Assembly (NCBI GenBank): GCA_003223975.1
Contig: QHXS01000049.1
Coordinates: forward strand, 1-32,295
Length of the DNA stretch: 32,295 nucleotides
Direction of reading: 5' to 3'
DNA from: Acidobacteriota bacterium
GTDB lineage: Bacteria; Acidobacteriota; Blastocatellia; Pyrinomonadales; Pyrinomonadaceae
Shown here: positions 8,049 through 15,963 of the stretch, piece after piece
Layout: each line of letters begins with the position of its first letter
Position numbering within the stretch: position 1 is the first letter of the stretch
Translations under genes and position numbers: made by a program
Notes under the pieces: model-generated
Told to the model about the DNA's origin: nothing
What the model saw: only the letters and a program-made list of their open reading frames with translations
Databases searched by the model: none

Positions 8049-8909
8049 ATGACAGCACATGCCGAGGCTACCGCGGAATTTCGCACCATCACAGTCGCGC
8101 ATTCGCCCGATTCGGACGATGCATTTATGTTCTACGGGCTTGCGACGAACAAGCTTGAGACCGAGGGGCTAAAATTCGAACACACGCTAAAGGATATCCA
8201 ATCGCTGAACGAAGACGCGAAGAATGGCGTTTATGACGTGACCGCGATCTCGTTTCATGCCTATGCATACGTCTCGGATAAATATGCCTTGCTTCCGCAC
8301 GGCGCAAGTATCGGCGACAAATACGGCCCGATCGTGGTTTCAAAAGAAACGCGCGACGTAAGTGAGATCGGACAAATGAAGATCGCTGTTCCCGGCGAAC
8401 TGACGAGCGCTTATCTTGCACTCAGGCTTTTCAACAATGAGTTCAAGCACGTTGTAGTGCCTTTTGATGAGATCATCGCGGTCGTCCAAAGGGGCGAGGC
8501 CGATGCCGGGTTGTTGATCCATGAGGGCCAACTGTTTTACAAGCAGATGGGCCTTGATAAGGTTCTCGATCTAGGTGAATGGTGGCACGAAAAGACGGGC
8601 TTGCCGCTGCCAATGGGTGGGAATGCGATCCGCCGCGACCTCGGGCCGGAATTGATGATGCAAGTCTCGAAACACCTGCACGAAAGCATTCTTTATTCCA
8701 TGGAAAACCGCGAAGATGCTTTGCAGTACGCGATGCAGTTTGCCCGCGACATGGCCCCCGAAATGGCCGACCGGTTCATTGCCATGTGGGTCAACGATCT
8801 TACGCTGGATTACGGCGAACGCGGTAAAAAAGCCGTCAGGAAGCTGTTGGACGAAGGCTACAAGGCGGGCATCATACCGCACAAGGTAAGGGTGGATTTT
8901 GTGGGTTAA
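8049..8909 (+). CDS. mqnD: 1,4-dihydroxy-6-naphthoate synthase (futalosine pathway)
   Basis: MqnD converts cyclic dehypoxanthinyl futalosine to 1,4-dihydroxy-6-naphthoate in the alternative menaquinone pathway. The 286-residue protein has the family start [17 protein letters not shown], followed by [31 protein letters not shown] and a [16 protein letters not shown] block. It closes with [20 protein letters not shown]. The fold is that of a periplasmic-binding protein, but with no signal peptide, as expected for this cytoplasmic enzyme. The related MqnA shares the Pfam family; the [12 protein letters not shown] start and the HEGQ block favour MqnD. No strong ribosome binding site precedes the ATG. 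UbiX upstream fits the same pathway. Confidence 0.9.
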   Translation: MTAHAEATAEFRTITVAHSPDSDDAFMFYGLATNKLETEGLKFEHTLKDIQSLNEDAKNGVYDVTAISFHAYAYVSDKYALLPHGASIGDKYGPIVVSKETRDVSEIGQMKIAVPGELTSAYLALRLFNNEFKHVVVPFDEIIAVVQRGEADAGLLIHEGQLFYKQMGLDKVLDLGEWWHEKTGLPLPMGGNAIRRDLGPELMMQVSKHLHESILYSMENREDALQYAMQFARDMAPEMADRFIAMWVNDLTLDYGERGKKAVRKLLDEGYKAGIIPHKVRVDFVG

Positions 8910-8991
8910 TACCGCAATTCCGCAAATTCTGTCAACTTTAGCGATGAATGCGGCATCTATTCAGATGATCTCGGATAGGCCGTTAAATTTG

Positions 8992-9834
8992 ATGAACAGA
9001 ATCTTTTTGGTCTTTTCGCTTCTGGCTTGTTTCTTTGCCAGCTCTGTTCTCGGGCAGGGCGCGAATATTAGCGGGCAGACCTCCACTATCACCAAGACCG
9101 ATCTTGGCAAACCGGAGATCGACCGGATAATCAAGACGTTCACGGCAAACGAAGCCGCGTTTCGCGAGGCATTGACTAATTACGTATTCAACCGTAGTGC
9201 GACGGTTCAGACGATCGGAATGGGCGGTCAGGTGACTGGCACCTATCGACGCGATTCCTTCATGACCTTTACGAGCGACGGACAGCGATTTGAACGGATA
9301 AATTATTTTCCTGTTCCCACATTGACGGAGATCAATGTGACTCCGGAAGACCTGGAAGACCTGGGCGGCGTAAACCCGTTCGCTCTGGAGCCGCGAGTGG
9401 TTGACCAATACAACATCAACTATTTAGGCAAGGAAAAGATCGACGACCTGGATCTCTACGTTTTCGAGATCCAGCCGAAGGTTATCCCCGATCCGAAGAA
9501 ATCGAAGCTGCGTCTTTTCGTCGGCCGGGTTTGGGTGGATGACCGCGACCTCATGATCGTGAAATCAAAGGGCAAGGCTGTACCGGAAGATAAGAACAAT
9601 AAATATCCTATCGTGGAGACATGGCGTGAAAACGTCGATGGCAAATATTGGTTTCCGTCGTTCACTGCCGCCGACGACCACCTGACATTTGGCAACGGCA
9701 ACGTCGTTCACCTGAAAATGAAGGTCAAGTATTCGGACTATAAGTTTGGCCGTACCGATGTAACGGTGGTGAGCGAAGAACCCGCCGACAAGGATCCGAA
9801 GCCTACGCCGACACCGACGCCAAAAAAACCTTAG
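8992..9834 (+). CDS. Exported protein resembling outer-membrane lipoprotein-sorting (LolA/LolB-like) proteins
   Basis: From the ATG at 8992 the product has 280 residues and a clear signal peptide (MNRIFLVFSLLACFFAS, cleavage near VLGQG). Upstream in-frame ATGs at 8944 and 8965 would bury that signal, so they are less likely. The body is beta-rich (for example YNINYLGKEKIDDLDLYVFEI, then RLFVGRVWVDDRDLMIVKSKG and ENVDGKYWFPSF). This pattern recalls LolA/LolB-type half-barrels that appear in exported acidobacterial proteins, but I cannot assign a function. The tail is low complexity (PTPTPTPKKP). The last 32 bases overlap the 3' end of the convergent acyltransferase gene. Confidence 0.72.
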   Translation: MNRIFLVFSLLACFFASSVLGQGANISGQTSTITKTDLGKPEIDRIIKTFTANEAAFREALTNYVFNRSATVQTIGMGGQVTGTYRRDSFMTFTSDGQRFERINYFPVPTLTEINVTPEDLEDLGGVNPFALEPRVVDQYNINYLGKEKIDDLDLYVFEIQPKVIPDPKKSKLRLFVGRVWVDDRDLMIVKSKGKAVPEDKNNKYPIVETWRENVDGKYWFPSFTAADDHLTFGNGNVVHLKMKVKYSDYKFGRTDVTVVSEEPADKDPKPTPTPTPKKP

Positions 9835-10618
9835 CGATCGCGCCACGCGTTTCGATCAGAATATCCATTACATCGCGGCCTTCAGTTTCGACCGGAGGCA
9901 GCAGAGTTATGTTTATCGTTCCCGGAAACAAGACTCCCGATCTCTTGCCCATCATCCGATCGGTGTTTTGAATTGCCACCGGGATGATACGGGAGTTCGT
10001 CTGTAAAGCAAGATGGAACGCGCCCTTTTTGAATGGCAAAAGCTCGCCGGGCATCGCCCGGGTGCCTTCAGCAAACACGCCAAATGAGTAGCCGTCCTCC
10101 ATTACTTTCCGTGCTTTTTCCATCGATTGACGTGCACGCTCTGGATCTGAGCGATCGATGGCGATAACGTTCACGAAACCCATCCCCTGGCCCATGACCG
10201 GAACCTTCAATAGTTCTTTCTTCGCGACAATGCCAACGCGCCGGCCGGTGTGGGCGAAAAGGGTTGCGGTGTCCAGATAGGAACGGTGATTTGAAATAAA
10301 AACGTACTGTTCACCTTCGGCCAAATTTTCAGAACCAATCACTTTTATGTCGGCACCGCATGTTCGCAGCCAGGTTTTGGCGCCCAAAAGAGCAACCGGA
10401 TAAAGCCATACCCGGCGGTCGATCAGCCACAAAAAGGTCAGCGACGGGACGCCCAAAACAAGAAGCAACACCGCAGCAGAAAACCAGCACCACCAATAGC
10501 AAAGTTTCCCGAGGATTCGCGATTTGTTAGACTGCTCGAAAGGAAAAACCAGCTTCTTATTTTCCCGGATCGACGACTCAACTTCACCGCAGAAACGCTC
10601 AGACACAGAGGAAGACAT
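9803..10618 (-). CDS. plsC: 1-acyl-sn-glycerol-3-phosphate acyltransferase (PlsC-type)
   Basis: PlsC adds the second acyl chain in phosphatidic acid synthesis at the inner membrane. Motif I is NHRSYLDTATLF (the H-x4-D catalytic pair), motif II is near VAKKELLKVPVMGQGMGFVNVIAIDR, and motif III is FAEGTRAMPGELLPFKKGAF, followed by IPVAIQNTD. A hydrophobic segment (about residues 42-67 from this start) precedes the domain. The start is uncertain: ATGs at 10642 and 10618 are possible, and the later one avoids overlap with the divergent peptidase gene. The N-terminal codons (SSVSERFCGEVESS) are a translation of a dispersed repeat arm, so the true start may be further in. Confidence 0.87.
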   Translation of the reverse strand: MSSSVSERFCGEVESSIRENKKLVFPFEQSNKSRILGKLCYWWCWFSAAVLLLVLGVPSLTFLWLIDRRVWLYPVALLGAKTWLRTCGADIKVIGSENLAEGEQYVFISNHRSYLDTATLFAHTGRRVGIVAKKELLKVPVMGQGMGFVNVIAIDRSDPERARQSMEKARKVMEDGYSFGVFAEGTRAMPGELLPFKKGAFHLALQTNSRIIPVAIQNTDRMMGKRSGVLFPGTINITLLPPVETEGRDVMDILIETRGAIAKVFLASVSA

Positions 10619-10712
10619 TTCAATATGATGTTCAGGTTTCATACGCCAAATGCCGTTAGTTTGTCGGACCGTCGGTCGATTTTCTCTGTGTTTCTGTGTC
10701 TCTGTGGTTCAA
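10583..10712. repeat. Inverted pair of CTCTGTGT-type repeats flanking the plsC/M14 divergent starts
   Basis: The right arm (10682-10712) reads TTCTCTGTGTTTCTGTGTCT followed by CTGTGGTTCAA. The reverse complement of 10583-10612 reads TCCTCTGTGTCTGAGCGTTT followed by CTGCGGTGAA. The arms match at roughly two-thirds of positions. Sequences of this CTCTGTGTCTCTGTGG type recur between genes in many genomes, as far as I recall. Here each arm lies inside the N-terminal codons of one of the two divergent genes. Confidence 0.6.
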
Positions 10713-13045
10713 TCTTACTTTTTTTTGCGACCATTGTCGCACAGCCACCAAGCCCAAAGTCAGTGCTTGGTTTTACGCCGTCGGACGACAAAACCATCGC
10801 AGACTGGACGCAGATCGTCGATTATTTTACGAAGCTTGATAAAGGGAGTGACAAGGTCGCGGTGCGAGAGATCGGAAAATCTACGCTCGGAAAACCGCTG
10901 ATCGTTGCTTTTATCTCGTCGTCTTCGAACATTAAGAATCTCGAAAAATACAGGCAGATCTCGGCGAAGCTAGCTGATCCGCGAACGGTGAAAGACGCCG
11001 CCGAACTAGATGACCTGGTTAAAAACGGTAAGACGATCGTTTCGATCTCGTGTTCGATACATTCGACGGAGATCGTCGCATCGCAAATGTCGATGAATCT
11101 CGCATATGAACTCGCAACTGCAACCGACGCTGACACCAAAGAGATCCTGGACAACACAATCCTGTTGCTTTTTCCGTCATCCAACCCCGACGGCGTCCAG
11201 ATAGTCGCGGACTGGTATCGAAAAACGCTGGGTACAAAAAGTGAAGGAACCTCGCCGCCCGAGCTTTATCACCACTATGCCGGACACGACGACAATCGTG
11301 ATTGGTTCATGCTCAACCTGAAAGAAACTCAGGCGATCACAAAATTATTCTGGCAGGAATGGTTTCCGCAGCTTGTCTACGATGTGCACCAGCAAGGTGT
11401 GAACGCGTCTCGGTTCATTATCCCGCCGTTTTTCGACCCGCCAAATCCGCGAGTTCCGGCAACAATATTGCGCGAGGTCGGCTTGATCGGATACAAAATG
11501 GCTGCCGATTTGCAAGCGAAAGGCGTCGAGGGTGTGGCGACGAATTCGACATACGACACATGGTGGCATGGCGGTTTTCGCTCGGCGCCTTATTTTCATA
11601 GTTCGATAGGGATATTATCCGAGGCGGCCAGTGCGAACCTGATGACGCCGGTTACGGTTAAACGTGAAGATCTTGCACGGAATCGCACTACTCGTGGACT
11701 GCCAGACTTGCTCTCGATCTCCACAAATTATCCCGACACGTGGGATGGCGGGCTTTGGCGGCCGGTGGATATCAACAATATCGAGATGACGTCGTCGCGC
11801 GCGCTTTTGCAGATGGCAGCGAAGTTTCGGCCGCGTTATCTTCGGAATTTTTACGAGCTTGGAAAAGCGAACCTCCAAGCTGATCCAACTGTTCCGCAAG
11901 CGTATGTCGTGCTCGCCGGCCAGCCGCGTGCCGAAACAGTTTCGCGGTTTCTCGAGATATTGACTTGGCAGGGAATCGAAGTTCAGGAAATGACGCACGA
12001 GCTGTGGGTAAAGCACAGCAAGACGGAAGATTTTCATGAGATTCCGCTTGGCAGCTTTTTGGTCTTTCTGAATCAACCGCAAAAGAACAACGTGCTGAGC
12101 TTATTTGAGAAACAGGTGTATCCGCACCGCCTGCTGCCGAACGGCGACGCAGAGGCGCCATATGATGTTGCGGGTTGGACGCTGCCGCTGCAGATGGGTG
12201 TGGAATCGTATGAGGTCTGGGACATTCGCGATCTTGAGAAACAGCGCGGTACTTTGAAGCCGGTCACAAATATCAATCAGGCACGCTCGATTTTGAATCT
12301 AAAAGCGAGCACGCAACCGTTCGACAAAATGCCCAACCCATTAAAAACAAATCCCCGGATCGGCCTTTACAAGCCCTTTACGTCGTCGATGGATGAAGGG
12401 TGGACGCGTCTGGTTTTTGATAACTACCAGATCCCATACACGTCGCTTTCGAACGAGGATTTTCGACAAAACCGATTGAACGTCGACGCGATAATTCTCG
12501 CTGCCGATAGCGAGAACATGATAATGAACGGGCTGAACGCGGAACGTTATCCTCCGGAATTTGCGGGCGGCATTGGCGAAGCGGGTGCTGAGAACCTAAA
12601 GAAATTTGTCGAGAACGGTGGGAAGCTGATCTGCTTTGACGATTCCTGCGAGTTGGTGATCAAGCGTTTTGGGCTGCCGATGAAAAACGTTGTGGCCGGA
12701 ATGAAACGAAGCGAATTTTACAACCCGGGTTCGGTGGTGAAGCTGGACGTCGATACGAAACAACCGCTCGCTCAGGGTCTTCCTGAGCAAACTCCCGCGT
12801 ATTTTACGACAAGCTCGGCCTTCGACGTTACGGATATTTCGCGAGTCACGACGATCGCTCGTTACGCAGCGAAAGACGCGTTGATGTCCGGCTGGATGCT
12901 CGGCGAAAAATTTATCAATGGCAAGACCGCTTTGGCAGAAGCTACCTACGGAAAAGGCAAGATCGTTCTCTTTGCCTTCCGCCCGCAACACCGCGGACAG
13001 ACATTCGGAACCTTTCCGTTTATTTTCAACGCTTTAGAGAAGTAG
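10625..13045 (+). CDS. Exported M14-family zinc carboxypeptidase
   Basis: The 806-residue protein has a late signal peptide or anchor (about residues 19-39, VFLCLCGSILLFFATIVAQ), so the true start could be internal. The catalytic domain has the M14 zinc ligands His146 and Glu149 in SIHSTEIVAS and His255 in VYDVHQQG. It also has the Asn-Arg substrate-binding pair in HDDNRDWFML (224-225), and Glu333 in ILSEAAS is the expected catalytic glutamate. It probably trims peptides in the periplasm or outside the cell. From about residue 575 a further domain (RIGLYKPFTSSMDEGWTRLV and FVENGGKLICFDDS) resembles the class I glutamine-amidotransferase-like fold without an evident catalytic cysteine. The first residues are encoded by a dispersed repeat arm. 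Confidence 0.88.
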   Translation: MMFRFHTPNAVSLSDRRSIFSVFLCLCGSILLFFATIVAQPPSPKSVLGFTPSDDKTIADWTQIVDYFTKLDKGSDKVAVREIGKSTLGKPLIVAFISSSSNIKNLEKYRQISAKLADPRTVKDAAELDDLVKNGKTIVSISCSIHSTEIVASQMSMNLAYELATATDADTKEILDNTILLLFPSSNPDGVQIVADWYRKTLGTKSEGTSPPELYHHYAGHDDNRDWFMLNLKETQAITKLFWQEWFPQLVYDVHQQGVNASRFIIPPFFDPPNPRVPATILREVGLIGYKMAADLQAKGVEGVATNSTYDTWWHGGFRSAPYFHSSIGILSEAASANLMTPVTVKREDLARNRTTRGLPDLLSISTNYPDTWDGGLWRPVDINNIEMTSSRALLQMAAKFRPRYLRNFYELGKANLQADPTVPQAYVVLAGQPRAETVSRFLEILTWQGIEVQEMTHELWVKHSKTEDFHEIPLGSFLVFLNQPQKNNVLSLFEKQVYPHRLLPNGDAEAPYDVAGWTLPLQMGVESYEVWDIRDLEKQRGTLKPVTNINQARSILNLKASTQPFDKMPNPLKTNPRIGLYKPFTSSMDEGWTRLVFDNYQIPYTSLSNEDFRQNRLNVDAIILAADSENMIMNGLNAERYPPEFAGGIGEAGAENLKKFVENGGKLICFDDSCELVIKRFGLPMKNVVAGMKRSEFYNPGSVVKLDVDTKQPLAQGLPEQTPAYFTTSSAFDVTDISRVTTIARYAAKDALMSGWMLGEKFINGKTALAEATYGKGKIVLFAFRPQHRGQTFGTFPFIFNALEK

Positions 13046-13065
13046 CGATTCGAACCACAGGTTTT

Positions 13066-13074
13066 TGGTATTAT
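13066..13074 (+). promoter_or_regulatory. Extended -10 element at leaderless position before the SpoIID-like gene
   Basis: TGGTATTAT at 13066-13074 is an extended -10 element (TGn then TATTAT, five of six). Its last base is seven bases before the ATG at 13081, so transcription would begin on the start codon. No Shine-Dalgarno sequence and no clear -35 element are present. Confidence 0.45.
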
Positions 13075-13080
13075 CTAGAA

Positions 13081-15405
13081 ATGAAGTTGCGACACCTTGT
13101 CTTTGCCGCGCAAGTTCTCCTCATCACCGCTGTATTACAAGCAAATCCGCCGATCCAGTTTTTCAAACTACCGGCTGAGCCGCTCATCCGGATCGGTCTG
13201 CTAACGAATGCAAGTTCGGTTGCGATCACGACTTCGGACACCGAGCTTGTCGCGTCTTCGCTGGATGAACCGCAGAGATATCTGGCAACCGACCGGATCA
13301 CGGTATCGGCACGAGCTTACAGGCCGCCGACGTACGAACAGTACATTTTCGAAATTCAAAATATTCCCAACGCCAACGAAGCGAACGGTGTCGCCGCGGA
13401 AGTTCGCGAGCAGACCGGCGAAACGGCGCAGGTGAGCGTCGAAGAGGGGAAGGCGACGTGGAAGGTTTGGATCGGGGCGCCGAAAGAATCAAAAGAGGAA
13501 GCCGACGCGTTCAAAGCGATGCTTTCCGAAAAGGGCGTCGATGATGTTGTCGTCGTAGCCGAAACCAAGACCGTCGTGTCGAACGATGCGGTCGCGCTTT
13601 CGCAGCAGGTTAGAAACGCGGGAAAGTCTGAAGTTCGCAGTTTGGTGCGGTCGACGGGATCATCGTCTGTAACCAACTCGAATTATATCGACCCGAACTT
13701 GCGCGAAGTGATAGTAAGCGGACCAAGCGAGCCGGCTAAATATTCGTCGCTGAAATCAGTTTCGTTCGGTTCTTATAACGATCGGGTGAATCCAGTTCGA
13801 CTGAACGGAAAAGCGTATCGGGGAAAACTCGAAGTTTTTGTGAATTCTCGCGGTTCGCTAACGGTTGTCAATGTTGTGCCGCTCGAAGATTATTTGCTCG
13901 GTGTCGTTCCCTCCGAATTAAGCCTGCCGCAATTGGAAGCTCAAAAGGCGCAGGCCGTCGCAGCACGAACGTACGCGATCGCGAATCAGGACACTTACGG
14001 CAACAAGGGCTTCGACATGGTGCCGACGGTTTACTCGCAGGTGTACAAAGGCGTTTCGATCGAAACGGCGATGGGGACTCGAGCGGTCCGCGAGACACGG
14101 GGCATCGTCGCAACATATCAGGGCAAGCCGATAATGGCGTATTTCACTTCTACTTGCGGCGGCCGGACTGAGAATTCCGAGAACATTTTCGACCACGGGG
14201 AGCCGTATTTGCGCGGTGTTGAATGTTCGCTGGAGGGGCATCGACATTTCGACCCGTTCACGATCCGAACGGTCCGAATTCCCGCCCGGGTTCGAAGCGA
14301 GAGCAATGTCGAACTCGTCCGATTGATGTCCATCCTTGCCGTGAATGGATTTTCGCTCACGACAAATCAAATGACCGACGACTGGTTTGATAACGAACCA
14401 ACTGTTGGTGAAATTTCAAACTGGCTAAACCAGCTTGCATCGCGCTTCGGAAAAGTTTATCCAAATGTAACGCGCGAAACGGCGAAGCCTGCTGAGCTCG
14501 CACGCATTTTGTCGTCGATGATCTATACGCCCGGCGCGCCGGATACGCTGCTTAGTGATTCCGACGTTAATTATCAACTGGGTTTCGATGACGCGGGCGA
14601 AGTTCCGGTAGCAAGCCGCGCCGATATCGCGATGCTGCTGCGTGACGGTTATTTTTCGCTGCGTCCGGACATGACGCTTCAGCCGAATCGTCCGCTGACG
14701 CGTGCAGAATTCCTCCGCCTGATCCGGCAGATCCTTGAAAAACGAAAATGGACGCCGACTCTGCAAAGCGGACAAGCCAAGGCGACCGTCGACGGCAAAT
14801 TGGTTGTTAGGAACGGCAAAAGTGACCGCCAAATGATAGTTCGACCAGATGTGTTCCTTTTCAGAATGTTCGGCACTACGATGTATCCGGTTAGGGAAGC
14901 GGCGTTGATCGGCGGCGAGAATGTGCGGTTCCAAATGGACGGGTCAGGGGCGGTCGCATACCTGGAAATTGAACCGACCGAACAGACGACGGTTGCAGAA
15001 AATATGTCGCCGTTCACGAACTGGAATACGACGCTTTCCGCCGGCGAAGTTCAATCAAGGCTTTCGCGATACGTTCGCGGCATCGGCACGCTTTACGATG
15101 TGAATATCAAGACAAAAGGCTACTCGCGGCGCGCGGTCGAATTGGAGATCATCGGCTCGAATGGGACAAAAAGTTTGAAAGGCGGTGCGATCCGTTCGGC
15201 CCTTCGGCTTCGCGAACAACTTTTTGTTATCAACAAGCGATATTCTGGTTCGACGGTTGCTAGCTACACCTTCACAGGCCGCGGCTGGGGCCACGGCGTC
15301 GGCATGTGCCAGTACGGAGCGTACGGGCTCGCAAAAATGGGCGTGAAATACGACGAGATAATCAGGCACTACTACACGGGTGTCGACCTGACACAGGCGT
15401 ATTAG
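13081..15405 (+). CDS. Exported SpoIID/LytB-domain protein with SPOR domain and an SLH-like insertion
   Basis: SpoIID-type proteins are lytic transglycosylases that cut peptidoglycan stripped of stem peptides. The 774-residue protein has a signal peptide (1-21) and a SPOR-like region (about 85-160, EQYIFEIQNIPNANEANGVA through VWIGAPKESKEEADAFKAML) that would bind such glycans. The SpoIID domain follows from about 235: PLEDYLLGVVPSELSLPQLE, with Glu279 the expected catalytic acid, AQAVAARTYAIAN, and FTSTCGGRTENSENIF. The domain is then split by about 270 residues (385-655), including an SLH-like stretch (LTRAEFLRLIRQILEKR, 539-555). It resumes with the terminal signature GRGWGHGVGMCQYGAYG (733-749). 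The gene starts 35 bases after the M14 gene. Confidence 0.88.
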   Translation: MKLRHLVFAAQVLLITAVLQANPPIQFFKLPAEPLIRIGLLTNASSVAITTSDTELVASSLDEPQRYLATDRITVSARAYRPPTYEQYIFEIQNIPNANEANGVAAEVREQTGETAQVSVEEGKATWKVWIGAPKESKEEADAFKAMLSEKGVDDVVVVAETKTVVSNDAVALSQQVRNAGKSEVRSLVRSTGSSSVTNSNYIDPNLREVIVSGPSEPAKYSSLKSVSFGSYNDRVNPVRLNGKAYRGKLEVFVNSRGSLTVVNVVPLEDYLLGVVPSELSLPQLEAQKAQAVAARTYAIANQDTYGNKGFDMVPTVYSQVYKGVSIETAMGTRAVRETRGIVATYQGKPIMAYFTSTCGGRTENSENIFDHGEPYLRGVECSLEGHRHFDPFTIRTVRIPARVRSESNVELVRLMSILAVNGFSLTTNQMTDDWFDNEPTVGEISNWLNQLASRFGKVYPNVTRETAKPAELARILSSMIYTPGAPDTLLSDSDVNYQLGFDDAGEVPVASRADIAMLLRDGYFSLRPDMTLQPNRPLTRAEFLRLIRQILEKRKWTPTLQSGQAKATVDGKLVVRNGKSDRQMIVRPDVFLFRMFGTTMYPVREAALIGGENVRFQMDGSGAVAYLEIEPTEQTTVAENMSPFTNWNTTLSAGEVQSRLSRYVRGIGTLYDVNIKTKGYSRRAVELEIIGSNGTKSLKGGAIRSALRLREQLFVINKRYSGSTVASYTFTGRGWGHGVGMCQYGAYGLAKMGVKYDEIIRHYYTGVDLTQAY

Positions 15406-15426
15406 TCGAGACGCTCCTGTTAGTCG

Positions 15427-15882
15427 TCACTGCTGGCGCGGGTTAAAATTAAGTCCAGCTTGTGCCTCGGCGGCTTTATTGCCAGCGATCGAGAATTTTT
15501 GTACGGCCCGGACCACTTTGGGATCGGATGTCCCGGCGAGTATCCTCCCGCATTCTTCCAAAAGCTGCGTTACCTCTTCGGCCGAATAATCGACATGCTG
15601 AAACGTGTCGTTTGAACGTGCGATCATCGGGAACTTTGCCATAGCATCCCCATATTGCGCCATGTACAGAACCTCTTGCTGCTCAAAGCTATCAGCTTTG
15701 ATACTGTCCCAACGGGGAACGCCGATGCCTTCGAAAAACAACGCCTCAATGTTCTCCGGATGAATGTCGTAGCCGACGTAGGACATTTCCGATCCATCTG
15801 CAACGTGTGGGGACAACGAGCCGGGCCCTTTCTCCTCTTGCCTAAACTCCGCTTCGAGATCTTTTAATGTTTCATCACTCAT
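15427..15882 (-). CDS. Conserved-looking soluble protein of unknown function
   Basis: I do not recognise this 151-residue protein. It has no signal peptide or membrane segment, so it is probably cytoplasmic. It is acidic at the N-terminus (MSDETLKDLEAEFRQEEKG). It has an aromatic middle (YVGYDIHPENIEALFFEGIGVPRWD) and a helical C-terminal part (EEVTQLLEECGRILAGTSDP). Codon composition matches the neighbours, which supports a real gene. The ATG at 15882 has no ribosome binding site. It is convergent with the SpoIID-like gene (21 bases apart), and the amidohydrolase gene ends 81 bases upstream of its start on the same strand. Confidence 0.65.
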   Translation of the reverse strand: MSDETLKDLEAEFRQEEKGPGSLSPHVADGSEMSYVGYDIHPENIEALFFEGIGVPRWDSIKADSFEQQEVLYMAQYGDAMAKFPMIARSNDTFQHVDYSAEEVTQLLEECGRILAGTSDPKVVRAVQKFSIAGNKAAEAQAGLNFNPRQQ

Positions 15883-15963
15883 AATATTAATGGTCGATCA
15901 TTCGCAATATTCTCCGTTAAGAGTATCCCACGACACAACGATTCCATACCCTCGGTCTCGATA

